Assembly (NCBI RefSeq): GCF_003443735.1
Contig: NZ_CP031969.1
Coordinates: forward strand, 5,022,001 to 5,086,000
Length of the DNA stretch: 64,000 bases
DNA from: Streptomyces sp. CC0208
GTDB lineage: Bacteria; Actinomycetota; Actinomycetes; Streptomycetales; Streptomycetaceae
Direction of reading: 5' to 3'
Of the stretch, positions 17,114 through 25,500 are shown in pieces. Within the stretch, counting starts at the first letter, position 1. Each line of letters begins with the position of its first letter. Below the pieces are notes generated by a model. That model did not search any database, was not told where the DNA came from, and was given only the letters and a program-made list of their open reading frames with translations. Position numbers and translations under genes: made by a program.

Positions 17114-17887
17114 CTAACGCAACCTGAATCCGGTCTGCCGGGAACGGAACAGTTCGGCCTGCCGGTCCGGCGGCAGGTTCCCGAGCGCGATGAGATGCGG
17201 CGCCTGTGCGAAGCCCCGCTGCACGGCGGCCTCCTTGGCGGCCCAGAGTGCCCGGACCGTGCCCTGCACCCCTTCCGGCGGATACCCGGCGATGATCCCG
17301 GCGGCGGCGGTCGCGGCCGCCAACGCCCCGCCGGGACCGGTGAGTTCGGTGACGAGCCCGATGGCGTGGGCGCGCTCGGCGGAGAGCCGTTCCGCCGTCC
17401 CCATCAGCGCCGTGCGAGCGGCTTCCCCGTGCGGCATGAGCTGCGCCATGAGCACCGACTCGTAGGCGCTGACCATGCCGTAGGTGGTGTGCGGGTCGAA
17501 GAAGGTGGCGGCGGGGTCGGCGACGAGGAAGTCGCACTCGCCGAGGAGGTAGAAGGCGCCCCCGCAGGCCATCCCGTTCACCGCCGCGACGACCGGCTTC
17601 CAGAGATCGTTGGACTTGGGTCCGACCTGGAGCAGCGGGTCGTCCGCCATGTAGGGGGAGCCGGGCTGCACGACCTCGGCGTCCCGGTCGAGGCCGGTGC
17701 AGAAGGCCCGTTCTCCGGCACCGGTCAGGACCACGGCCCGGACGGAGTCGTCGAAGCGCAACTCCCGCCAGGCGGCGACGAGTTCGTCCCGCATCTCCAG
17801 ATCGACGGCGTTCAGCCGGTGCGGCCGGTCGAGGGTGACGACGGCGACGCCGGTGTCCTTGTCGGCGGTGACGCGCAGGCCGCTCAC
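17114..17887 (-). CDS. Enoyl-CoA hydratase/isomerase family protein
   Basis: 257 residues from GTG 17887 (four-base GTGA overlap with the DUF35 stop; ATG 17899 is the alternative). Crotonase fold: LDRPHRLNAVDLEM, the first oxyanion segment AFCTGLDRDAEV and the second NGMACGGAFYLLGECDF. The usual catalytic Glu positions are not plainly conserved (ECDFLVADPAATFFDPHTTYGMV), so it may be a hydratase with a shifted acid/base or a ring hydrolase. Located between the thiolase/DUF35 pair and the epoxide hydrolase in one operon. Confidence 0.85.
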   Translation of the reverse strand: MSGLRVTADKDTGVAVVTLDRPHRLNAVDLEMRDELVAAWRELRFDDSVRAVVLTGAGERAFCTGLDRDAEVVQPGSPYMADDPLLQVGPKSNDLWKPVVAAVNGMACGGAFYLLGECDFLVADPAATFFDPHTTYGMVSAYESVLMAQLMPHGEAARTALMGTAERLSAERAHAIGLVTELTGPGGALAAATAAAGIIAGYPPEGVQGTVRALWAAKEAAVQRGFAQAPHLIALGNLPPDRQAELFRSRQTGFRLR

Positions 17888-18291
17888 GCCGGCACCCACT
17901 GCGGAAGCCCGTCGGAGAACACCACGTGCACCCGGGCGCCGATGCGGATCCGTCCCGGATCAAGGGAGTTGAGGGCGGCCCCGGCCGCGGCGACCAGATT
18001 GCCGACCAGGCGGATCCGGGGAGCCTCCTCCAGTTCGACCACGATCACGTTGTACGGCGCCTGGGCCGCGTAGTCGGGCAGCAGGGGCGGGTGGGGGACG
18101 ACGTAGGACCAGATGCGGCCGCGCCCGGAGACCGGTCGCCACTCGTCCTCGAAGGACTGGCAGTGCGGGCAGCAGGGGCGGGGCGGGAAGCGGAGTTCGC
18201 CGCAGTCGGCGCAGGCCTGGACGCGCAGTTCGCCCCGGGCGGCGTACTGCCAGAAGGGGGTGCCCGTGGCGTCCTTCACCGGTTCGAGCAT
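17884..18291 (-). CDS. DUF35 / OB-fold zinc-ribbon protein, partner of the adjacent thiolase
   Basis: 135-residue protein with zinc-ribbon cysteines Cys27, Cys30, Cys41 and Cys44 (QACADC and CCPHC) and a C-terminal OB fold. It follows the thiolase-like gene by one base, the arrangement seen for Ltp2-ChsH2DUF35 type aldolases, in which the DUF35 protein binds the acyl-CoA and activates the thiolase-fold subunit. Compared with the first DUF35 protein (4.9 kb) it is shorter and ends DGLPQWVPA in place of PKFRP. Confidence 0.88.
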   Translation of the reverse strand: MLEPVKDATGTPFWQYAARGELRVQACADCGELRFPPRPCCPHCQSFEDEWRPVSGRGRIWSYVVPHPPLLPDYAAQAPYNVIVVELEEAPRIRLVGNLVAAAGAALNSLDPGRIRIGARVHVVFSDGLPQWVPA

Positions 18292-18292
18292 G

Positions 18293-19444
18293 TCAGCTCC
18301 TGTTGGTCAGCAGCAGGGCGGAGGTGGGAACGCCCTCGCCGGCGGTCACGAGGCAGGTCGCGGCGTCCGGCACCTGAGCGGTGCTGGTCCCGCGCAGCTG
18401 CCGTACGCCCTCGTCGATGAGGTTGAAGCCGTGCACGTAGGCCTCCGACAGCCCCCCGCCGCCGGTGTTGATCGGAAGCCGTCCGCCGATCTCCAGGGCG
18501 CCGCCCTCCGTGAAGGCGCCGCCCTCTCCGCGGCCGCAGAAGCCGTAGCCCTCCAGGGAGAGCGGGACGAGGGAGGTGAACGCGTCGTAGATCTGGGCCA
18601 CGTCGACGTCCTGCGGGGTGAAGTCGGCGTGCTTCCACAGATGCCGGGCGGCGGTCCAGGCGGGTCCGGTGAGCGGGTCGTCGTTCCAGTAGTTGACCAT
18701 GCCGTGGTGCTGGGCGGGCAGGCCCTGGGCGGCGGAGTGGACGTAGACGGGGGTGCTCGGGCAGTCCCGGGCGCGTTCCCGGCTGACCAGCACACAGGCC
18801 AACGCCCCGTCGGTCTCCAGGCAGTTGTCGAAGAGGCACAGGGGCTCGCTGATCCAGCGGGAGGTCATGTACATCTCGCGGGTCAGGGGGCGGTCGTACA
18901 TGATCGCGGCGGGATTCTGGTTGGCGCGGTTGCGGCAGGCGAGGGCGACGTTGAAGAGGTGGTCGCGGGTGGCGCCGTACTCGTGCATGTAGCGGCGGGT
19001 GAGCATGGCTATCTCGTCGGCGGGGCGGAGCAGGCCGAAGGGTCTCGTCCACTGGGCGGGGGTGGGCAGTTGGACGGTGGTGTTCGTCCAGGGGCGGGGG
19101 CCCGAGCCGCGTTTGCGGGAGCGCCAGGCGACGCCGACCGTGGCCTGGCCGCTCGCGATCGCCGCCGCGAGATGGGCGACCGTCGCACACGAACCGCCGC
19201 CGCCGTAGCCGACCTTGCTGAAGAAGGTGAGGTCGCCGAGGCCGACGGCCTTCGCCAGCTCGACCTCGTCCGTCTCCTCCATGGTGTACGAGGCCAGGGC
19301 GTCGACCTCGCCCGGGGCGATCCCTGCGTCGTCGAGGGCGGCGAGCACGGCCCGGCAGGCCAGGGTCCGCTCGTCCTCGGCGAGGTGTTTGGCGAAGGGG
19401 GTCCGTCCGATGCCGACGATCGCCGTGGCGTCCTTGAGAGTCAC
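18293..19444 (-). CDS. Thiolase-superfamily / lipid-transfer protein (Ltp type)
   Basis: 383 residues from GTG 19444, which follows GGAGG; the upstream Met would give seven more residues. SCP-x branch thiolase fold with GGGGSCATVAH (Cys86 at the nucleophile position), DVAQIYDAFTSLV, GFCGRGEGG and GGGGLSEAYVHGFN. Together with the adjacent DUF35 gene this looks like a retro-aldolase or thiolase that shortens a CoA-activated branched side chain. It is the first gene of a four-gene operon (thiolase, DUF35, hydratase, epoxide hydrolase) headed by two operators. Cys86 being present leaves true thiolysis possible. Confidence 0.88.
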   Translation of the reverse strand: MTLKDATAIVGIGRTPFAKHLAEDERTLACRAVLAALDDAGIAPGEVDALASYTMEETDEVELAKAVGLGDLTFFSKVGYGGGGSCATVAHLAAAIASGQATVGVAWRSRKRGSGPRPWTNTTVQLPTPAQWTRPFGLLRPADEIAMLTRRYMHEYGATRDHLFNVALACRNRANQNPAAIMYDRPLTREMYMTSRWISEPLCLFDNCLETDGALACVLVSRERARDCPSTPVYVHSAAQGLPAQHHGMVNYWNDDPLTGPAWTAARHLWKHADFTPQDVDVAQIYDAFTSLVPLSLEGYGFCGRGEGGAFTEGGALEIGGRLPINTGGGGLSEAYVHGFNLIDEGVRQLRGTSTAQVPDAATCLVTAGEGVPTSALLLTNRS

Positions 19445-19476
19445 GTTGCACGCACCTCCGCACACTGTGAGGCCTG

Positions 19477-19491
19477 CTGACAGCCCGTCAG
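19477..19491. promoter_or_regulatory. Regulon operator CTGAC-AGCCC-GTCAG (site 4)
   Basis: Perfect 5-bp arms and a 5-base spacer, 32 bp upstream of the thiolase start in the divergent intergenic region. Confidence 0.7.
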
Positions 19492-19503
19492 GCTACAGCT
19501 AAT

Positions 19504-19518
19504 CTGACGGGCAGTCAG
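19504..19518. promoter_or_regulatory. Regulon operator CTGAC-GGGCA-GTCAG (site 5)
   Basis: Perfect 5-bp arms and a 5-base spacer. Its centre is 27 bp from that of site 4, and it ends 31 bp before the acyl-CoA ligase start. Two sites serve a divergent promoter pair here. Confidence 0.7.
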
Positions 19519-19549
19519 CTAATGTGTTTCCGCTTTCGGGGAGGCCGAT

Positions 19550-21100
19550 GTGGAGTGGCGCAGCATCCCGGAGCTGGTCGGCTGGGCGGCGGAGCGGTAC
19601 GCCGGCACGGAGGCGGTCGTGGAGGGCCGGAACCGGGTCACGTACGCCGAGTTGGGCGCCCGTGTGGAGCGGGCGGCCGCGGCCTGCCTCGCGAACGGCG
19701 TGCAGGCGGGCGACCGGGTGGCCGTCTGGGCCCCCAACTCCCTGGACTGGATGGTCTCGGCGCTGGGCGCGGTGTCGGTGGGCGCGGTCCTGGTGCCCCT
19801 CAACACCCGCTTCAAGGGCACCGAGGCCGCCGACGTGCTGCGCAGGAGCGGGACCCGGCTGCTGTTCGTCACCGGGACCTTCCTCGGCACCTCGTACGTG
19901 GCGTCCCTGCGCAGGGCGGTCGCGCAGGGGCCCGGGCTGCCGGACCTGGAGCAGGTGGTGGTGCTGTCGGACGACGCCCCCGCCGACTACCGCACCTGGA
20001 AGGACTTCCTGGCGAGCGGGGACGGGGTCGGGGCGGCCGAGGTGCGGGCACGCGCGGACTCCGTGACCCCGGACCGGCCCTCGGACATCGTCTTCACCTC
20101 GGGGACGACCGGGCGCCCCAAGGGTGCGGTGATCACCCACGAGCAGACGCTGCGGGCGTACGAGGTCTGGTGCGACCTGGCCGGGTTGCGGCACGGCGAC
20201 CGCTATCTGATCGTCAACCCCTTCTTCCACACCTTCGGTTACAAGGCCGGGGTGATCGCCTGTCTGATGCGGGGCGCGACGATGATCCCGCAGCCGGTGT
20301 TCGACGTGGACACCGTGCTGGCGAACATCGCGGCGGAACGGGTCTCTGTGCTGCCCGGCCCGCCGACCCTCCACCAGTCGCTCCTCGACCATCCGGCACG
20401 CGATGCCCACGACCTGTCCGCGCTGCGCCTGGTGGTGACGGGCGCAGCGGTGGTGCCGTTGCGTCTGGTCGAGCAACTCCACGGCGAGCTGGGCGTGGAG
20501 ACCGTCCTGACCGCGTACGGCCTCTCGGAGGCGAGCGGCATCGTGACGATGTGCAGGCAGGGCGACCCGCTGCCGGTGATCGCGTCGACCTCCGGCCGGG
20601 CCATCCCCGGGACGGAGGTGCGGGTGCAGGCGCCGCCCGGGGAGCCCGGCGAGGTCCTGGTCCGCGGCTTCAACGTGATGCGCGGCTACTACGAGGACGC
20701 GGCGGCCACCGCGGAGGCGGTGACCGAGGACGGCTGGCTGCGCACGGGGGACGTGGGAGTCCTGGATGCCTCCGGAAACCTGCGCATCACCGACCGGCTG
20801 AAGGACATGTTCATCGTCGGCGGCTTCAACGCGTACCCGGCGGAGATCGAGCAACTGATCGGCCTGCACCCGGCGGTGGCCGACGTGGCGGTCGTCGGCG
20901 TGCCCGACGCACGGCTCGGCGAGGTCGGCAGGGCCTATGTGGTCCGCCGCCCGAACACGGTCCTGACCGCCGACGACCTGATCGCCTGGGCCCGCCGGGA
21001 GATGGCGAACTACAAGGTGCCGAGGACGGTGGAGTTCGTGGCGACGCTGCCGCGGAACGCGAGCGGGAAGGTGGTGAAGGGGGAGTTGCGCCGGCCCTGA
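19550..21100 (+). CDS. FadD3-like acyl-CoA ligase
   Basis: 516-residue adenylate-forming enzyme that activates a carboxylate with ATP and CoA. P-loop TSGTTGRPKG (about 182-191), aromatic/His segment NPFFHTFGYKAGV, adenine motif AYGLSEASG, GWLRTGD, hinge DRLKDMFIVGGFNAYPAEIE and C-terminal catalytic Lys in NASGKVVKGEL are all present. The stretch PFFHTFGYKAGVIACLMRGATMIPQPVFD...LPGPPTLHQSLLDHP is very like FadD3, which activates the C/D-ring propionate (HIP) of steroids in mycobacteria; this is from memory, not a search. GTG 19550 has GGGGAGG upstream. Controlled by sites 4/5. It provides the CoA entry point for the pathway. Confidence 0.85.
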   Translation: MEWRSIPELVGWAAERYAGTEAVVEGRNRVTYAELGARVERAAAACLANGVQAGDRVAVWAPNSLDWMVSALGAVSVGAVLVPLNTRFKGTEAADVLRRSGTRLLFVTGTFLGTSYVASLRRAVAQGPGLPDLEQVVVLSDDAPADYRTWKDFLASGDGVGAAEVRARADSVTPDRPSDIVFTSGTTGRPKGAVITHEQTLRAYEVWCDLAGLRHGDRYLIVNPFFHTFGYKAGVIACLMRGATMIPQPVFDVDTVLANIAAERVSVLPGPPTLHQSLLDHPARDAHDLSALRLVVTGAAVVPLRLVEQLHGELGVETVLTAYGLSEASGIVTMCRQGDPLPVIASTSGRAIPGTEVRVQAPPGEPGEVLVRGFNVMRGYYEDAAATAEAVTEDGWLRTGDVGVLDASGNLRITDRLKDMFIVGGFNAYPAEIEQLIGLHPAVADVAVVGVPDARLGEVGRAYVVRRPNTVLTADDLIAWARREMANYKVPRTVEFVATLPRNASGKVVKGELRRP

Positions 21101-21172
21101 GCTCGATCCAGTACGACCGCTCCGGCTCGACCCCGCGGGCCCCGCCCCACCTCTGGCAGCCGGTGCCGGCTT

Positions 21173-21754
21173 TCAGCTGCTGCGGGGCGGTGTGAGCTTG
21201 TCGAGGTCCAGGTTGATCCCGAAAGGCACCGGGCGCTGGAGAGTGCCCCGGAAGATTCCGGCCGGCGCGTATGCCCCCGTGGGCCCGTCGAGCTCGTAGA
21301 CGTGGACCACGGGAGCGCCGCCCTCGTCCTCGATGCACCAGTAATGCGGGATGCCGGCCTCCGCGTACTTGCGGAGCTTTACCGTTCGATCGCGATGCGC
21401 CGACTCGGGGGAGACGACCTCGACGACGAGTCGGACTTCATCCGGTGCGAACCAGGTGCGGTCGTCGTCGTAGTCGGCCGTGGTCACCAGGAGGTCGGGC
21501 TCGGGGCGGTTGCGCGGGTCGAGCTTGATGGTCATCTCGCGGCCGACCCTGGCATCAGCCGGCACCTGCTCCATGAGGGCGACGGTCAGCATGGTGACGA
21601 GGTGGCCGTGCCACCACCTCTGGGGCGACATCATGAAGACGAGGGCTCCGTCGATGAGCTCGGTGTGGCGGGGTGCCTCGGGGAGGCGGTCCAGGTCCTC
21701 CGCGAACCAGCCTTCCGCGCGTGGCGGGCGCATCCAGTCGGGTAGTGCGGTCAT
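21173..21754 (-). CDS. Uma2 family (DUF820) putative endonuclease
   Basis: 193-residue protein of the Uma2 family, which has a PD-(D/E)XK nuclease-like fold and occurs in many copies in Streptomyces. Visible core: HTELIDGALVFMMSP (with the Glu of the family), RPEPDLLVTTADYDDD, VRLVVEVVSPESAHRDRTVKLRKYAEAGIPHYWCIE. Biological role unknown; these genes are scattered and mobile in the genus. It lies in the segment between the catabolic genes and afsS. Confidence 0.85.
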   Translation of the reverse strand: MTALPDWMRPPRAEGWFAEDLDRLPEAPRHTELIDGALVFMMSPQRWWHGHLVTMLTVALMEQVPADARVGREMTIKLDPRNRPEPDLLVTTADYDDDRTWFAPDEVRLVVEVVSPESAHRDRTVKLRKYAEAGIPHYWCIEDEGGAPVVHVYELDGPTGAYAPAGIFRGTLQRPVPFGINLDLDKLTPPRSS

Positions 21755-21896
21755 GAGCCAACCCTAGCGATTGTGACCGTAAAGAGGGGCCATGTGCTGG
21801 TGCTCCATATCGGCGAGCCGATGCTGGGCGACCTGCGCCAAGGGTGACGCGGAGCGCGGCGGTGCCGCTCGGGCCGGGGGCAAAGGACTCACCTGA

Positions 21897-22034
21897 CTCA
21901 ATGTCCCCCGCGTGGTGCGGACGGCCGGTGACAACGAGACCGGTCGAGGGCTCGCCCTCCTGGACGCGGTGGCGCTGCGGTGGGGTGCCGAGCAGCGGGC
22001 GGAGGCCAAGACAGTCTGGTGCGAGGTGCGCTGA
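21897..22034 (+). pseudogene. Remnant of an HATPase-type (anti-sigma regulatory) gene
   Basis: About 45 codons read VPRVVRTAGDNETGRGLALLDAVALRWG...KTVWCEVR and then stop at 22032. This is the C-terminal end of the histidine-kinase-like ATPase family: the E-x-GRGL G2 box and terminal KTVW-C-E are typical. The frame is closed upstream by TGA at 21894 and no N-terminal half is visible. The rest of 21755-22123 shows no gene. A relic of an accessory regulator. Confidence 0.6.
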
Positions 22035-22123
22035 TCGAGGCGCGCGGCCCCGGACACGCCTCGGCCGCGACGGCTCCCCCTCCGCGCCGCCGCGGCCGAT
22101 CCCCGTGCGAGGAAAAGTCCTGG

Positions 22124-22312
22124 TCAGGCCTTCTCGTCCGTGGCGTGGTTGTCGAGCGGCTTGACCGTGCCGTCCGTCGTACCGGCGGCCAGGGTGACGA
22201 CCTTCTCGGCGCCGGTGGCGTGGTTGTCGAGCGGCTTGACCGTGTCCTCGGTCCCCGTGGCGTGGTTGTCGAGCGGCTTGACGGTGCCGTCCTGCTTCTC
22301 GGTTTCACTCAT
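22124..22312 (-). CDS. afsS: AfsS-like small repeat protein
   Basis: 62-residue polypeptide with three copies of TVKPLDNHAT (about residues 10-19, 24-33 and 49-58) in a short acidic/hydrophilic chain. S. coelicolor AfsS (AfsR2), about 63 residues with three DNHMP-containing repeats, lies directly downstream of afsR, is transcriptionally activated by AfsR and stimulates antibiotic production. Size, repeat number, DNH core and position behind the afsR-like gene agree; the repeat reads DNHAT instead of DNHMP. GGGAGAG precedes the ATG. It should have its own promoter (see the AfsR-site entry), 200 bp from the afsR stop. Confidence 0.8.
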   Translation of the reverse strand: MSETEKQDGTVKPLDNHATGTEDTVKPLDNHATGAEKVVTLAAGTTDGTVKPLDNHATDEKA

Positions 22313-22347
22313 GGGTGGTGACTCTCCCGTTTCGATGATGGGCCAGG

Positions 22348-22381
22348 CCGCCCGGCGACTCCCCCGTGGGTCGCCGGGCGG
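22348..22381. terminator. 12-bp GC hairpin in the afsR-afsS gap / afsS leader
   Basis: Arms CCGCCCGGCGAC and GTCGCCGGGCGG pair perfectly over 12 bp with a 10-base loop. It can end afsR transcripts, but by the promoter placement proposed here it also falls inside the afsS 5' leader, 36 bases before the start codon, where it could act as an attenuator. No U-run follows on the minus strand. Confidence 0.65.
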
Positions 22382-22461
22382 GCGTGTCAGGGTCGGTAAC
22401 CCTAGCGATGGAGACCACCGCTGACCCGTCTGCCCCCCGACGCGACGGATCGACAGGGACG

Positions 22462-22493
22462 AGTCTGCCGGGCGGCGATAAACGAACGATGAA
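22462..22493 (-). promoter_or_regulatory. Candidate AfsR (SARP) operator and -10 of the afsS-like gene
   Basis: On the minus strand TTCATCG-TTCG-TTTATCG (22493 to 22476) gives two 7-mers differing at one base and spaced 4 bp (11-bp period), the standard SARP direct repeat. Exactly eight bases further lies CAGACT (22467-22462), a -10-like hexamer, matching the 8-bp rule for SARP activation. The afsS-like start is 150 bp downstream. Confidence 0.65.
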
Positions 22494-22512
22494 CGTCGGT
22501 CCGCCGGACGTT

Positions 22513-25500
22513 CTACACGGTCGCCGACGGCGTGAGCAGGAGCCGTACGTCGGCGGCTTCCGGCGAGCCCAGCTGCTCGAAGATGCCGAGTGCCTCCTGC
22601 CAGCAGGCCTGGGCCCGGCCGGGCTGCCCGAGGCCGCTGAGGGCGCGGCCGAGGACGGTAAGGACGTTGCCGCGCCGCCACTCGCCGCCGATGCCCCGCA
22701 GCACGGCGAGGGCCTGCTCGGTGAGGGCCGCGGTCTGCGCGGGCCGGTGGCCGGCGAGGTGTGCCTCGGCGAGCCGGAAGAGCGTCATGCCCTCCCACAG
22801 CCGCTGCCTGCTGTCCCGGAAGACCTCCAGCGCCTCCGTCAGCCGCTCCACGGCGGCGTCGAGCCGCCCCTGTCCGGTGAGCGCCAGGCCCAGCGCATAG
22901 CGGCCGTTCGCGCCGCGCAGCGAGTGCCCCAGCCGGTCGTAGATGACGATGCCCTGATGGGCGAGTTCCACCGCGCTGGTGCTCCGCCCCATGGCCAGGT
23001 GGATGCGGGAGAGGTTGCACAGCGCGCTGGCCTCGCCCGCGAGGTTCCGGTCGCGCCGGAAGCTCTCGATGGCCTCCTTCAGGTACGCCTCGCCCTCGGG
23101 GTGGCGCCCCTGGTAGAGGGCGATGATGCCGCGGTCGTTGGCGGCCCAGCAGCTGGGCGCCAGGTCGTCCGCCGCGCGGGCGAGCTCCATGGCCAGCCGG
23201 GCCTCCGCGTCCGCCTGCTCGAAGCGGCCGGCGACGAGATGGACGTTGGTCAGAGTGGTGAGCGCACGCGCGCGGCTGCGCGGGTCGTCCGCCGCGTCGG
23301 CGGCGTCCCGCAGCGCGACGGCGGCGACCTCGTACTGCTTGGCGTTGGCCCCCGACTCGGCCAGGTCCTTCGCCACCCACAGCAGGTCCACCGCGCGCCG
23401 CAGCAGGGCCCCCTTGGCGCACTGCTGGACGAAGGCGAGCAGGGCGTTGGCCTCCGCGTACAGCCAGTCCTGGGCGGTGTGGCGGTCCTCGAAGGCCAGC
23501 CCGGGGTAGCGGACCTCCTCCAGGTGCTCCACCAGCCGGTCACCGGGCCGCTCGATGGCGTACACGGCCGTCGCGGTCGCGAGATAGAAGTCCAGCAGCC
23601 GCGACAGCGCGGCCTCCCGCTCGCTGGGCGGCCACTCGTCCCGCTCGGCGCACGCACGCGCGTAGAGCCGTACGAGATCGTGGAACCGGTAGCGGCCGGG
23701 CGCCGCCGATTCCAGCAGGGAGGTGTCGACCAGGGCCTCCAGAAGGTCCTCGGTGTCCTCGACGGGCAGGTCCAGTACGGCGGCGGCCGCGGCCAGCGAG
23801 ATGTCCGGGCCGTCGGCGAGGCCCAGCAGGCGGAAGGCGCGGGCCTGGGCGGGCTCCAGCTGGCCGTAGCCGAGTTCGAAGGTGGCCTTGACCGCGAGGT
23901 CGCCGGCCTGGAGTTCGTCGAGGCGGCGGCGTTCGTCGGCGAGCTTCGCTGCGAGGACGGACACCGTCCAGGTGCGGCGGGCCGCGAGGCGGGAGGCGGC
24001 GATGCGGATGGCGAGCGGGAGGAAGCCGCAGGCGGCGACCACGTCGAGGGCGGCCTTGCGCTCGGAGGCGACCCGCTCCTCGCCGACGATCTTCGTGAAC
24101 AACTGAAGAGCCTCGTCGGGGGACATGACGTCCAGGTCGACCAGGTGGGCTCCGGCGAGGTCGACCATCCGCACCCGGGAGGTCACGAGCGCCGCACAGC
24201 CCTCCGTGCCCGGCAGCAGGGGCCGTATCTGGGCCGCGTCGCGCGCGTTGTCGAGCAGGACGAGGATCCGGCGGCCGTCGAGGACCGAGCGGTACAGGGC
24301 CGCCCGTTCCTCCAGGGAGTCGGGGATGGCCGAGTCGGCGGTGCCGAGGGCTCTGAGGAAGGCGCCCAGGACCGTCTCGGGGTCGGCGGCCCGGGCGCCG
24401 GCGCCCTGGAGGTCGACGTAGAGCTGACCGTCGGGGAAGGCGGGGCGGGCCTGGTGGGCCACGTGCACGGCCAGCGTGGTCTTGCCGACGCCGCCGATGC
24501 CGGCGAGTGCGGAGACCGCCATCACCCGGCCCTCGGAGCCGGAGGCGAGCACCTCGCCCAGTTCGGTGACGAAGGCCGCGCGGCCGGTGAAGTCCGGGAC
24601 CGTGGCCGGGAGCTGGGCGGGACGGACGGGGGCGGCGACCGGTTCGGGCTGGGAGGAGGGTTCCGCGAGGCCGGGGTCGGCCTGGAGGATGCGCTGCTGG
24701 AGCTCGCGCAGGCCGGGGCGGGGGTCGACGCCGAGTTCGTCGGCGAGCAGGCGGCGGGTGTCGGCGTAGACCGCGAGGGCCTCCGCCTGCCGGCCGCTGC
24801 GGTACAGGGCGAGCATGAGGAGTTCCCTGAGCCGCTCGCGCAGAGGGTGCTCGGCGGTGAGGGCGGTGAGCTCGGAGACCGCCTCCGCGTGGCAGCCCTG
24901 CTCCAGGTCCATGTCGAGGCGGGATTCCAGGAGTTGCAGCCGCCACTCCTCCAGCCGCACGCGCTGTGCCTCGGCGTACGGCCCCGGCACGCCCGCCAGC
25001 ACCTCCCCGTCCCACAGGCCCAGCGCCCGGGTCAGGGCGTCCCGCGCGTGGCACAGGTCCCCGGCGCTTTTGGCCTTCTCCGCCTCGGTGGCGAGCTCCT
25101 GGGCCGCGGCGAGGTCCAGCGCGTCCTCGCCGAGCCCGCGGATCGCGTAGCCGCCGGACTCGCTGACCAGGACGCCGGGGTCGAGAACCTTGCGGAGCCG
25201 TGAGGCGTACGTGCGCACCGCGGCCAGGGCCTGCTCCGGGGACTCCTCGCCCCACAGCGCGGAGATCAACTCGGCGGCGGTCGCGGTACGGCCCTCGCGC
25301 AGCAACAGGGCGGCGAGCAGGGCGCGTTGCTGAGGGGAACCGGTGTTCAGCACATCCTCCCCCCGCCAGGCACGCACCGGCCCGAGCACACAGAAGCGCA
25401 GGGGCGGGGTCACGGGCGCGGGGCTCGCGTTCTGGCCGGCTTTGGCTGTGGGGTCCGGGTGTTGCCCGGCTCCGGCGGCGGGGTTGGTGTGCTGCGTGGA

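Noticed and set aside
19477..19518. KstR or KstR2 operator in the thiolase/FadD3 intergenic region
   Set aside because: The consensus sequences I remember (AACnnGTT core for KstR; CAAG-NN-CTTG core for KstR2) are absent; the sites are CTGAC-N5-GTCAG.
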